From positions 1 through 35,318 of the forward strand of contig JBFIXI010000044.1 of assembly GCA_041605955.1 (NCBI GenBank): a stretch of DNA of 35,318 nucleotides, in the 5' to 3' direction. The notes beneath the pieces are model-generated. The model searched no databases. It was not told the DNA's origin and saw nothing but the letters and a program-made list of their open reading frames with translations. The number at the start of each line of letters is the position of its first letter. Position 1 is the first letter of the stretch. The position numbers were made by a program, and so were the translations under genes. Below, in pieces: positions 16,877 to 24,596 of this stretch. The DNA comes from JAHEJX01 sp041605955 (GTDB lineage: Bacteria; Actinomycetota; Acidimicrobiia; Spongiisociales; UBA5794).

Positions 16877-17410
16877 TCACGCTACCCGAGGAACCGGGCG
16901 CGCAGGAGGGGACTTCGGCCCCAATCGGACCTCACCCGCCTCCGGCCCACAAGTTCGCCACGACCTGTGGGGCGATACCGGCAGCACGCGTGTCACGCCG
17001 GCTCCTTCGCTAGCTAGCTCGGGGTCGGCAATACGGTTCATGTCGCTGAAGTAGCCGGCGTGAGCCTCTGCGGCCGCGGCTGCCTCGCCCGATTCCTCGA
17101 GGGTGGCGACGGCAAACAGCCGCACCGGCTCCAGCTTGCGTAACGCGACGAGGACATCGGAGATCAGCCGGAGCAGCATGCCACGCTCAACTAGCTCGCC
17201 AATGGCAGCCAGCACGTCGCCGCCGTCGACCGTCGCTACGGCTTCCGCCGCCCCGAGAGTCATGCCGCCACGGAACGGAGCGAGGCGCCGAAAGACGGAC
17301 TTCGCCGCGTCGCTGAGCAGCTCATAGCTGAAGCTGATCGCCGCGCTGACCGAGCCGAGGCGACCCGCGTCGCCACTCTGGGACAGCAGGTCGGCGCCGC
17401 GCCGCTGTGA
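16877..17410 (-). pseudogene. Remnant of a COG3903-type regulator ATPase
   Basis: The minus-strand frame after a TAG at 17413-17411 reads AISFSYELLSDAAKSVFRRL, then APFRGGMTLGAAEAVA, then ELVERGMLL, RKLEPVRLFAVATLEESGEA and AHAGYFSDM. This is the order of the segment after the NB-ARC ATPase in predicted ATPases of the LuxR, BTAD and adenylate-cyclase regulators (SYxLL, FxGGxTLxAAEAV, the LLETVRxYAxERLxESGE block and HAxYF). The ATPase core before it and the TPR-like part after it are missing, and after about residue 125 the frame turns into nonsense. There is no start before the homologous part. It is a truncated relic between the metalloprotease and subtilase genes. Confidence 0.75.
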
Positions 17411-17503
17411 CTAGCGCGGATGGCATCGCCAACAATGACGTTCCTCGCTTGGGCGGCGGCTGCCGATGAGATTCCTACCAAATACTCAGGTGGGGAGAAA
17501 GCA

Positions 17504-19108
17504 GTGAGCTTGCGTATTACACCGTCAGGAGGCCGGCAAGGCCTGTCGTGGGAGGCAACCAGCATCAGGGGCCGCCACGCGCTCGGCCTCAGTTGGGCCG
17601 CCAGCCGCAATCGCCGGTTCGTGGCCGCCTTCGCCGCGTTCGGGCTCGCCGCCGCCATGCTGCTGGGGTTGCCCGCGCCCGCCGATGCCGCCCCACCCGC
17701 CGACGATGGCGCCATCGAGTTCCTCCAGTGGGACGGGAAGGACACCCGCCGCGACCCCAACGGCACGATGGAGACCGTCCGCGGTGGCGTTACGCATGCC
17801 GGCCAGATGTGGGACAGCGGACATACCGGCGACGGCGTCGACATCGCCATCATCGACTCGGGCGTTTCGCCCGCAACCGGCCTGACGCTACCCGGTAAGG
17901 TCATCAATGGCCCCGACCTCTCCTTCGAATCGCAAGACGCCAGCACGACTTACATCGACACCTTTGGCCACGGCACGCACCTCGCCGGGATCATGGTCGG
18001 CCGGGAAGAGGGTGTGAAGAGCCTCGAAGACGTTTCCAAGCGCAAGTTCGTCGGCATGGCACCGGATGCCCGGCTGGTCAGCCTCAAGGTGGCCGATCGC
18101 AACGGCGTCACGGACGTGTCGCAGGTCATTGCTGCCATCGATTGGGTGGTGCAGCATCGCAACGACAACGGGCTGAACATCCGGGTGCTCAACCTCGCGT
18201 TCGGCACCGACTCCGTGCAGTCGCACCTCATCGATCCCCTGTCGCACGCCGTCGAGCAGGCGTGGAAGGCGGGCATCGTGGTGGTGGTGGCGGCCGGCAA
18301 CGACGGACTGGGCTCCGCGCTGCGCAACCCGGCGACCAACCCCTACGTCATCACAGTGGGCGCCACGGACTCCAAGGGGTCGGGCGACTACCTCGACGAC
18401 GAGGTCATGGGCTTCTCGTCCTGCGGCACCGCCCAGCGCCACGTCGACGTGGTTGCTCCCGGCAAGTCCATCGCCTCGGTCTTCTCGGCCGACTCCACCG
18501 CCGCCAAGGAGAACCCCGACGCTATCAGCGGCGACCTGATGCGCGGCAGCGGCACGTCACAGGCGGCGGCGGTCGTCTCCGGAGGCGTCGCTCTCCTCGT
18601 CGATCAGCGCCCCAATGCCACTCCAGATCAGATCAAGGCGCTCATCATGGGCAACGCCAATCGTCTTCCCGGCGTGAGCACCACCTGCCAGGGCGCCGGC
18701 GTCTTCACGCTGAAGCACCTCAACGACATGGTCCTGAACCCGACTCCGGTTGCAGTCCAGACGCACACGTCGAGCACCGGAACCGGCTCGCTCGACGCCG
18801 CCAGGGGAACCAACCGCATCGAGCACGACGGCGTCGTCCTCGAAGGCGAGCAGGACATCTTCGGCAACGCCTGGGACGGGACGATTTGGGCCCCACTGGC
18901 CGCCGCCGGCGCCAGCTGGTCCGGCGGCACCTGGAACGGTGCTTCCTGGAGCGGAGCCTCCTGGTCCGGAGCCTCCTGGTCCGGAGCCTCCTGGTCCGGA
19001 GCCTCGTGGTCCGGAGCCTCCTGGTCCGGAGCCTCCTGGTCCGGAGCCTCCTGGTCCGGAGCCTCCTGGTCCGGAGCCTCCTGGAGCGGCCACACCTGGG
19101 GCATGTAG
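17504..19108 (+). CDS. Secreted S8 subtilase with GASWS repeats
   Basis: A 534-residue serine protease. The GTG start was chosen because GGGGAG lies 7 nt upstream; a longer frame to 17420 exists. A long basic leader precedes the signal-peptide core (AAFAAFGLAAAMLLGLP, cleavage near ADAA at about 63). The subtilisin catalytic set is complete: Asp118 (IIDSG), His156 (FGHGTHLAG), oxyanion Asn266 (AAGND) and Ser352 (GSGTSQAAAV). There is no obvious I9 propeptide, only about 40 residues between signal and catalytic domain. The last 65 residues are Trp-rich: ten tandem GASWS units, then GHTWGM. A strong terminator follows at 19152. The role is extracellular proteolysis; what the tail binds is unknown. 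Confidence 0.93.
   Translation: MSLRITPSGGRQGLSWEATSIRGRHALGLSWAASRNRRFVAAFAAFGLAAAMLLGLPAPADAAPPADDGAIEFLQWDGKDTRRDPNGTMETVRGGVTHAGQMWDSGHTGDGVDIAIIDSGVSPATGLTLPGKVINGPDLSFESQDASTTYIDTFGHGTHLAGIMVGREEGVKSLEDVSKRKFVGMAPDARLVSLKVADRNGVTDVSQVIAAIDWVVQHRNDNGLNIRVLNLAFGTDSVQSHLIDPLSHAVEQAWKAGIVVVVAAGNDGLGSALRNPATNPYVITVGATDSKGSGDYLDDEVMGFSSCGTAQRHVDVVAPGKSIASVFSADSTAAKENPDAISGDLMRGSGTSQAAAVVSGGVALLVDQRPNATPDQIKALIMGNANRLPGVSTTCQGAGVFTLKHLNDMVLNPTPVAVQTHTSSTGTGSLDAARGTNRIEHDGVVLEGEQDIFGNAWDGTIWAPLAAAGASWSGGTWNGASWSGASWSGASWSGASWSGASWSGASWSGASWSGASWSGASWSGASWSGHTWGM
18941..19090 (+). repeat. Ten 15-bp tandem repeats in the subtilase gene
   Basis: Ten units of 15 bp, consensus GCCTCCTGGTCCGGA, encoding Ala-Ser-Trp-Ser-Gly. 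Units 2, 3 and 5-9 are identical, unit 4 (19001) has one change, and units 1 and 10 are variants at the edges. Near-identity at synonymous positions points to recent expansion by slippage or recombination. Confidence 0.95.
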
Positions 19109-19151
19109 AGGGACAAGCGGAACCGCTCGTCGCGGTTCGCACACAGAAGTT

Positions 19152-19186
19152 GACGACGGGTCACCGGCCGCCGGTGGCCCGTCGTC
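19152..19186 (+). terminator. Strong terminator after the subtilase gene
   Basis: A 16-bp stem (GACGACGGGTCACCGG with its complement, one G-U pair) and a 3-nt loop, followed by TCTTTG. It lies 43 bp after the subtilase stop and before the sirtuin promoter. Confidence 0.8.
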
Positions 19187-19254
19187 TCTTTGCAGCCAGG
19201 GCCGGCGCAGTCGTGTCGCAACGATCGCGGCTGGCTGATGAATCCACCCGCTCG

Positions 19255-19260
19255 TAGGCT
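19255..19260 (+). promoter_or_regulatory. Probable -10 box of the sirtuin gene
   Basis: TAGGCT, 6 nt before the ATG at 19267. It supports that ATG over the internal one at 19285 and a leaderless mRNA. Confidence 0.45.
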
Positions 19261-19266
19261 GCGCCC

Positions 19267-20055
19267 ATGACCGGCGGAGACAACATGATCGAGGGGCTCG
19301 CCAGGCTGCTGGCGGGTCATCACCGGATCCTCGTCTTCACCGGAGCCGGCATCTCGACCGCGTCGGGGATCCCCGACTACCGAGGCCCGCAGGGCGTGTG
19401 GAAGACCCGTCAACCGGTCTACTACCAAGACTTCATGACCGCGGTGGCGGCGCGCCGGGAGTACTGGCAGCAAAAGCGCGAGGACTGGGCCGCTTTCGGT
19501 GGCGCCGAGCCGAACGACGTGCACCACTCCATCGTGGCTTTGGAGCGCGCGGGCCGGGTCGACATGGTGGTGACACAGAACGTCGACGGGTTGCACCGGC
19601 GCGCCGGCACCTCCCCAGAACGGCTCATTGAGATCCACGGCACCAACACGCTGATCGAGTGCCAGAGCTGCGGCGACCGCAGCGAGCCCGGACCTCACTT
19701 CGAGCGGTTCGCGGCGACGGGAGAGCCGCCGGCTTGTGCGTGCGGTGGTTACCTGAAGCCGGCGACGATCAGCTTCGGGCAGAACCTCCGATCAGATGAT
19801 CTGCTCGGTGCTTTCACCGCCGCCGAGCGCTGTGACCTCGTGGTCGCCCTCGGCTCGACGCTGTCGGTGACCCCGGCCGCCGACATCCCATGGCGGGCCG
19901 CCGCTCGGGGCGCTCCTTACGTCGTCGTCAACCGAGGGGAGACCGGCCACGACGGGCTCGGCATCATCACTCTCCGCCTCGAAGCCGACGTCGGTGAGGT
20001 GTTTCCCCCGGCCGTCGCAGGGGCGCTGGACGACAGTTCCGAAAACGTCGGGTAG
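19267..20055 (+). CDS. Sir2-family NAD-dependent protein deacylase
   Basis: A 262-residue sirtuin that removes acyl groups from lysine using NAD+. Visible are the NAD-binding motif FTGAGISTASGIPDYRG (24-40), TQNVDGLH (103-110), the catalytic His124 in EIHG, and a structural zinc site made by Cys132, Cys135, Cys157 and Cys159 (CxxC and CxC). GSTLSVTPAA and VVVNRGET complete the Rossmann part. The Tyr-x-x-Arg pair typical of SIRT5-like desuccinylases is not seen in the expected segment (REYWQQKRE), which hints at deacetylase-type rather than acid-acyl specificity. It is cytoplasmic. It lies between two strand-matched relics: the repeat-bearing subtilase gene upstream and a Fic fragment directly downstream. 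Confidence 0.94.
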   Translation: MTGGDNMIEGLARLLAGHHRILVFTGAGISTASGIPDYRGPQGVWKTRQPVYYQDFMTAVAARREYWQQKREDWAAFGGAEPNDVHHSIVALERAGRVDMVVTQNVDGLHRRAGTSPERLIEIHGTNTLIECQSCGDRSEPGPHFERFAATGEPPACACGGYLKPATISFGQNLRSDDLLGAFTAAERCDLVVALGSTLSVTPAADIPWRAAARGAPYVVVNRGETGHDGLGIITLRLEADVGEVFPPAVAGALDDSSENVG

Positions 20056-20062
20056 CTCGTCC

Positions 20063-20356
20063 AGACCTGCTCCGGGCGATGCCATCGCACGCTCGCCCGG
20101 CGATCTGCGTTCGCAGAAACTTGGGCCGCTGTTTGCTTCCAACTGTTGGTATCTTGATTTGTTCACCCACCCCTTCACCGATGGAAACAAGCGGGTGGCG
20201 CTCGCTGCTGCCGACGTGCAGCTACGGCTGAACGGCTATCACTTGAGCGTGGATCCGGACGAAGGGCACACCTTCATCATCGGTCGGTTGACTTCGGGGG
20301 AATTCGAGTTCGCCACCATCGAACCGTGGCTGCGGGAGCACACCACCGGCCCGTGA
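20063..20356 (+). pseudogene. Fic/Doc-type fragment
   Basis: About 97 residues containing the Fic core motif in the form HPFTDGNKRVA, followed by the helix LAAADVQLRLNGYHL and a Doc-like C-terminal region (GHTFIIGRLTSGEFEFATIEPWL). This is the Doc/death-on-curing subgroup of Fic proteins, which modify target proteins with phosphate or AMP. The part before the motif is short and does not match the usual helices. The only in-frame ATG lies inside the sirtuin gene at 19994, and no antitoxin gene is next to it. Truncation and loss of function are likely. An intact short protein started at 19994 is less likely but possible. Confidence 0.65.
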
Positions 20357-20432
20357 GGGTGCCCGGCTCGACACCACCGGCAACGGACCTACGGGAGGCT
20401 GCCATCCGGTCGGCTGAAGGCCCCTCCCCCGA

Positions 20433-20897
20433 TCACCACTCCGTGTATGGGTGGGCGATCAGGTTGGCGTTGAAGTAGCGGGAATCGTCGGTCACTTCGT
20501 CGCCGGCCCAGAGCGGCTTGGTGAACTCCTGATCGGCAGCGGCAAGCTCCACCTCCGCCACAATCAGCCCGTCGTTGACGCCGCCGAACTCGTCCACCTC
20601 CCATACCAGGCCGTCGACCTCCACCTCGTAGCGAGTCTTCTCGATGAGGGGGCGCTCGCACAGCTCGTCGAGCATGGCCGTGGCGTCCTCGATCGGGATC
20701 TCGTACTCGTATTCGGTCCGAGTCGCCCCCACCGTGATCCCTTTGATCGTCAGCGTCCCCCGGTCCCCGGCCGCCCGCACCCGCACCGTGCGCTCTTTGA
20801 CCGTCGACAAATAGCCCTGACGGAAGGACGTCCCGGTGCCCCACCCCCGCCACCCGTCGCCGGTGACGAGGAACTTCCGTTCGATCTCGGTACCCAT
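20433..20897 (-). CDS. CYTH domain protein (triphosphate tunnel family)
   Basis: A 154-residue CYTH protein. The family signature EIERKFLV is at residues 4-11. Further tunnel residues are visible in RTVRVRAAGDRGTLTIKG (about 36-53), YEYEIPIEDA (about 63-72), IEKTRYEVEVDG (about 85-96), EVDEFGG and LIVAEVELAA. CYTH enzymes bind triphosphate-containing substrates inside a beta-barrel; members include tripolyphosphatases, thiamine triphosphatases and class IV cyclases. This short single-domain type is most like bacterial tripolyphosphatases, which is an inference. AGAGGAGGAAC ends right at the ATG region and gives a strong ribosome site. It follows the related 222-residue gene by 9 bp in the same operon. 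Confidence 0.92.
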   Translation of the reverse strand: MGTEIERKFLVTGDGWRGWGTGTSFRQGYLSTVKERTVRVRAAGDRGTLTIKGITVGATRTEYEYEIPIEDATAMLDELCERPLIEKTRYEVEVDGLVWEVDEFGGVNDGLIVAEVELAAADQEFTKPLWAGDEVTDDSRYFNANLIAHPYTEW

Positions 20898-20906
20898 GTT
20901 CCTCCT

Positions 20907-21575
20907 CTACCGCTCTCCAGGGACGGCGAACCTACCCCCGATGGCGCCCCGAATCGCCCGCGGGTAGCTCACGTTCACCGCTCCCTCCAAGCCGAGCCGC
21001 TGCCGCAGCCACACCACGGCGTCGAGATCGGTGGACTCGATCGCCACCGTCCTCAGCAGCCGCCCGTCGATGATCACCTCGCTAACCTCGGCGGCACAGC
21101 CGGCGAGTTGATGGATTTCCCGGCGTTTGGACACCTCCACCGCCACCATCTCCGGATGGGATGAGACCAGCTCGGTTACCAACTGCGTCAGTGTGTAATT
21201 GGGCCGGGCCAGAACCGGTGGGTCCACCCCGACGAGTTCGAATAGGTCAGCGGCGAGGTCGGCTGCCGCCACCGGAAACGGGAGTTTGGCTCGCACCTCC
21301 CATTGCTCGCAGCCGTCATTCACCGCCAGCAGCGTCTTGATGTCGAGCAGGTCGCGACGAGCCTTGGGATTGACCTCGACCGTGGCGGTCGACACGAAGT
21401 AGGTCTCGCTGCTCTCTCGGATGTCACCTGCCGACGATGCGCGCAGCCGGTCCGCCAAGTCCTCGAGGTGGTCCCCCCACACGCGAAACTCGAATCGGGG
21501 TGGCGTCTCTCCTCCGGACGCGTCAGCCCCGGCATCGTGCTGCGGCGCCGACGACGGAGATAACGGTTCGTGCAT
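20907..21575 (-). CDS. Divergent CYTH-like protein
   Basis: A 222-residue protein with a disordered N-terminal 25 residues. Then come blocks that look like a degenerate CYTH barrel: FEFRVWG near residue 29, KARRDLLDIKTLL near 71-83, CEQWEVRAKLPF near 89-100, AVEVSKRREIHQLAG near 144-158, EVSEVIIDG, and RTVAIESTDLDAVVWL near 175-190. The ExExK signature is reduced to ExR, so activity may differ. It is the first gene of a two-gene operon with the canonical CYTH gene 9 bp downstream. TAGAGT lies 9 nt before the ATG, and there is no Shine-Dalgarno site. The CYTH assignment is by pattern and neighbour, not certain. Confidence 0.7.
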   Translation of the reverse strand: MHEPLSPSSAPQHDAGADASGGETPPRFEFRVWGDHLEDLADRLRASSAGDIRESSETYFVSTATVEVNPKARRDLLDIKTLLAVNDGCEQWEVRAKLPFPVAAADLAADLFELVGVDPPVLARPNYTLTQLVTELVSSHPEMVAVEVSKRREIHQLAGCAAEVSEVIIDGRLLRTVAIESTDLDAVVWLRQRLGLEGAVNVSYPRAIRGAIGGRFAVPGER

Positions 21576-21974
21576 TTGCCCATCACTCTACGAAAACCGC
21601 CCGAGACATTGTGGAGCGAGCGAGCCCTCGTCAATCCAGATCCGCCAGGTACGTGCCGAGCCGACGGGAATGTGCGCGTCCACAATGGAGGCGTCGGGCG
21701 TGTGACTACCACCGACGGCCGGGACGTGCACTTGCGGACGTTCGTGAAGCTCACGGTCGAAGCGGGCGTGTTAGAGATCCAACAGTTGATAGTGGATTAC
21801 GGAGGGTAAGCACCGAGCGCGACTCAGGCCGAATCGGCCCTCCTGATTGCGGGCGGCGGGCCCGGGCATAAGTGAGCTGATTGTCGGGCCTCGGTCGCTA
21901 TGGCGATCCTTGGGGCTCGATTGCGCTGATCGGTGCAACACGACGAGCCGGGCGCGGCGTATCGGGCGTATAGC
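21576..21974. other. Intergenic region with a coding-like tail
   Basis: About 400 bp between the divergent CYTH-like gene and the end of the RidA gene. The only coding-like part is 21702-21809 on the plus strand. From 21810 to 21974 I see no gene, terminator or repeat. Confidence 0.45.
21702..21809 (+). pseudogene. Short protein tail, possibly NTF2-like (SnoaL)
   Basis: A 35-codon frame with the sequence TTTDGRDVHLRTFVKLTVEA followed by GVLEIQQLIVDYGG. The pattern of a strand, then KLTVE-x-G-x-I, then a strand ending in D resembles the C-terminal strands of SnoaL/NTF2-like proteins. A GTG with GGAGG about 10 nt before it opens the frame, but it is far too short for a domain. Probably a relic. 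Confidence 0.3.
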
Positions 21975-22364
21975 TCACTCCCCCGCCGCCACCACCTCGA
22001 CCTCGACCAAGAGGTCCGGCCGAGCCAGAGCCGTCACCGTGACCAGTGTTGAAGCCGGGCGGGCATCGTCGAGCCACCTGGCACGCACCTGCGCGTAGGC
22101 GGCCAGGTTCGCCGCATCCGTGAGGTAGTGGGTCGTCTTGACCACATCGGCGATACCCAACCCATGGTGCGCCAGGATCTCCGACACGTTCTGCCAAGCC
22201 TGGTCGGCCTGCTCGGCAAAGCCCGCCGGCACCTCTCCGTCTCGATCCATGCCGATCTGACCCGACAGGTAGACGACTTGGGAGCCGCTTGGCACCACCA
22301 CGGAGTGGCTGTAGGCACCTGCCGGAGAGTGAACGCTGTCGGGGTTCGAGAGGGCATTGGTCAT
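21975..22364 (-). CDS. RidA family protein (YjgF/YER057c/UK114)
   Basis: A 129-residue RidA-type protein. Typical segments are SPAGAYSHSVVVPSGSQVVYLSG-like N-terminal strands with GQIGMDRDGEVPAGF (about 36-50), AWQNVSEILAHHGLGIADVV, TTHYLTDAANLAAYAQV, and the final block RPASTLVTVTALARPDLLVEVEV (about 104-126), which contains the Arg that contacts the substrate carboxylate in RidA enzymes. RidA proteins hydrolyse reactive enamine and imine intermediates of amino-acid metabolism; related subfamilies have other substrates. The trimeric cytoplasmic fold is expected. AAAGGAG, 5 nt before the ATG, gives a clear ribosome site. It is divergent from the GH3 gene. Confidence 0.92.
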   Translation of the reverse strand: MTNALSNPDSVHSPAGAYSHSVVVPSGSQVVYLSGQIGMDRDGEVPAGFAEQADQAWQNVSEILAHHGLGIADVVKTTHYLTDAANLAAYAQVRARWLDDARPASTLVTVTALARPDLLVEVEVVAAGE

Positions 22365-22391
22365 CTTGGCTCCTTTGCGTCATCGAGCGCA

Positions 22392-22508
22392 ATGCACCAC
22401 GGTCCGGCGATGGCCGAGCTGCTCGCCGGATACGACGTCGTCGAAGATGCCGGCATCACGAGGAGCGTGGCCGAGCAGATCCCCGTCTTCCGGGTGCGGG
22501 TGGGGTGA
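22392..22508 (+). pseudogene. Coding-like 38-codon fragment
   Basis: The frame reads MAELLAGYDVVEDAGITRSV and AEQIPVFRVRVG before its TGA, which looks like the end of a real protein rather than a chance frame. There is no ribosome site before the ATG and no recognisable family. It is likely a leftover 3' end of a lost gene in the RidA-GH3 gap. Confidence 0.25.
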
Positions 22509-22591
22509 GTCGGGCTGGGCGAGGGCGCTCGCGTGGCTGCTCGCTGCGCCTCGTGCCGTCCATCTTGGTATGGCCTCCACTGAGTCGAGTG

Positions 22592-22597
22592 TACGGT
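22592..22597 (+). promoter_or_regulatory. Probable -10 box of the GH3 gene
   Basis: TACGGT, 7 nt before the ATG at 22605. The alternative GTG start at 22596 would lie within this element, so the ATG is preferred. Confidence 0.45.
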
Positions 22598-22604
22598 GCG
22601 TGCC

Positions 22605-24560
22605 ATGGCAGTGACCCGATCATGCTGGCGCCGCGCCGGTCGCCCGGCCCGGGTTGTAGCCGCCCTGGCCGTGATGACACTCCTCGGGACCGGATGCACC
22701 GCAGGCGAAGACGAGTCAACACCCACAAGCAGCCGGAAGGAGAGCTCCACCACCGTCACCACGGCCGTAACCACCACCGTCACGACAGCTCCGCCGCGCC
22801 CCGAAGCCGCCTACCTCGATCCCGAGCGGCCGATCGCCGACCGCGTCGAGGACCTGCTCGGCCGTATGACGCTGGCCGAGAAGATCGGCCAGATGACGCT
22901 GGTGGAGAAGAACAGCGTCGCCAGCGTCGACATCGCCGGGCTTGGGATCGGCGGGCTGCTCAGCGGCGGCGGCGGATCGCCCATCGAGAACAGCCCGCAG
23001 GCTTGGGCGGACATGGTCCGTGGCTTTCAGGACGAGGCGCTCGAGTCTCGCCTCGGCATCCCGCTGCTCTATGGGATCGATGCCGTCCACGGCCACAGCA
23101 ACGTGCGGGACGCGGTGATCTTTCCTCACAACATTGGGCTCGGCGCCGCCAACGATCCCGCGCTGATGGAAGAGATCGGCCGGATCACTGCCGCCGAGAT
23201 GATCGCCACCGGCATCTATTGGAACTACGCCCCGGCGGTCTCCGTGCCGCAGGACATCCGGTGGGGCCGCACCTACGAGGGCTACTCGGAGAATACGGAA
23301 CGAGTCACCGAACTGGCGGCCGCCTATTTGCGGGGCCTTCAGGGCTCCGATCTCTCCGACCCAAGAACCGTGTTGGCCACCCCGAAGCACTACGTCGGCG
23401 ACGGTGGCACCGCATGGGGCAGCTCGACGACCGCGTCGTACTGGATCGACCAGGGGGTGACCGAAGTCGACGAAGCCACCCTGCGCGCCGTCCACCTCCC
23501 CCCGTACATCAGAGCGATCGACGAGGGGGCGATGAGCATCATGGCCTCCTACTCGTCGTGGGGCGGCGAGAAGATGCATGCCCAGCGCTACCTCCTCACC
23601 GACGTGCTGAAAGGCGAGCTCGGCTTCGACGGATTCGTCGTCTCCGATTGGGCGGGCATCGATCAGGTCTCCGAGGACTACTACGAGGCGATCGTCCGCT
23701 CGATCGGCGCTGGCATCGACATGAACATGGTTCCCGGGGACTATCGGACGTTCATCAGCCTGCTGACTCAGGCCGTTGCGGGCGGTGACATCACCGCGGA
23801 CCGCATTGACGATGCCGTGCGTCGCATCCTCACGGTGAAGTTCGCGCTCGGCCTCTTCGAACAGCCCCATGGGGACGATGCCCTGCTGGCGCTCGTCGGC
23901 TCCGATGAGCATCGGGCCGTGGGGCGCGCCGCTGTGGCGAAGTCGCAGGTGCTGTTGAAGAACGAGCGTGAACTGCTGCCGCTGCCGCCAGACATACCGT
24001 TCCTCCTGGTGGCTGGGCAGGCCGCCGACGATATCGGCCTCCAATCCGGAGGCTGGACGATCACTTGGCAGGGAGGCCGAGGCGCAACCACCACGGGCAC
24101 CACGATCCTGGAAGGGATCCGCGACACCGTGTCACCCGAGACAACCGTCATGTATGAGAGCAAGGGCCGGTTCGAGCTGCCCGACCGTCCGGAATCAGTG
24201 ACCTGCGTCGCCGTAGTCGGCGAGCAGCCCTACGCCGAAGGTATGGGAGACGACGGCGACCCGTCGCTGTCCCCCTCCGACGCGGAGCTGCTGGCCGGCA
24301 TGCGCGCCGGGTGTGATCGACTCGCAGTGATCCTCATCTCGGGAAGACCACTGCTGATTACGGACCTCATCGACGATTGGGATGCCGTCGTTGCCGGCTG
24401 GCTGCCCGGGACCGAGGGACAGGGTGTGGCCGACGTCATCTTCGGCGTCGAGCCGTTCACCGGATCTCTTCCCTACACGTGGCCGCGCACCATCGACCAG
24501 GTTCCGATTGGCGCCGGCGGTGACGAAGACCCGCTGTTCCCTCTGGGTTTCCGGCTCTGA
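22605..24560 (+). CDS. Glycoside hydrolase family 3 lipoprotein
   Basis: A 651-residue beta-glucosidase-type enzyme. A basic N-terminus and hydrophobic core end in LLGTGC (Cys31), a lipobox-like site, then a Thr-rich linker to about residue 65. The GH3 N-terminal barrel follows: AEKIGQMTLVEK, IPLLYGIDAVHGH (about 152-164), FPHNIGLGA, WNYAPAVSVPQDIRWGRTYE (about 206-225), KHYVGDGG, and the nucleophile Asp348 in FVVSDWAGI. The C-terminal sandwich domain ends in DPLFPLGFRL, as usual. It is expected to hydrolyse beta-linked glucosides outside the cell and is complete in length. A perfect 12-bp hairpin lies 36 bp after its stop. Confidence 0.94.
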   Translation: MAVTRSCWRRAGRPARVVAALAVMTLLGTGCTAGEDESTPTSSRKESSTTVTTAVTTTVTTAPPRPEAAYLDPERPIADRVEDLLGRMTLAEKIGQMTLVEKNSVASVDIAGLGIGGLLSGGGGSPIENSPQAWADMVRGFQDEALESRLGIPLLYGIDAVHGHSNVRDAVIFPHNIGLGAANDPALMEEIGRITAAEMIATGIYWNYAPAVSVPQDIRWGRTYEGYSENTERVTELAAAYLRGLQGSDLSDPRTVLATPKHYVGDGGTAWGSSTTASYWIDQGVTEVDEATLRAVHLPPYIRAIDEGAMSIMASYSSWGGEKMHAQRYLLTDVLKGELGFDGFVVSDWAGIDQVSEDYYEAIVRSIGAGIDMNMVPGDYRTFISLLTQAVAGGDITADRIDDAVRRILTVKFALGLFEQPHGDDALLALVGSDEHRAVGRAAVAKSQVLLKNERELLPLPPDIPFLLVAGQAADDIGLQSGGWTITWQGGRGATTTGTTILEGIRDTVSPETTVMYESKGRFELPDRPESVTCVAVVGEQPYAEGMGDDGDPSLSPSDAELLAGMRAGCDRLAVILISGRPLLITDLIDDWDAVVAGWLPGTEGQGVADVIFGVEPFTGSLPYTWPRTIDQVPIGAGGDEDPLFPLGFRL

Positions 24561-24596
24561 CGGCATCCTGGAGGGCGTGGCAACCTCTGCAATGAC

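Noticed and set aside
18941..19090. CRISPR-like array
   Set aside because: The repeats are contiguous, 15 bp long, have no spacers and are in frame with the subtilase gene.
22716..24044. 442-codon minus-strand frame opposite the GH3 gene
   Set aside because: Antisense shadow of a complete GH3 enzyme.
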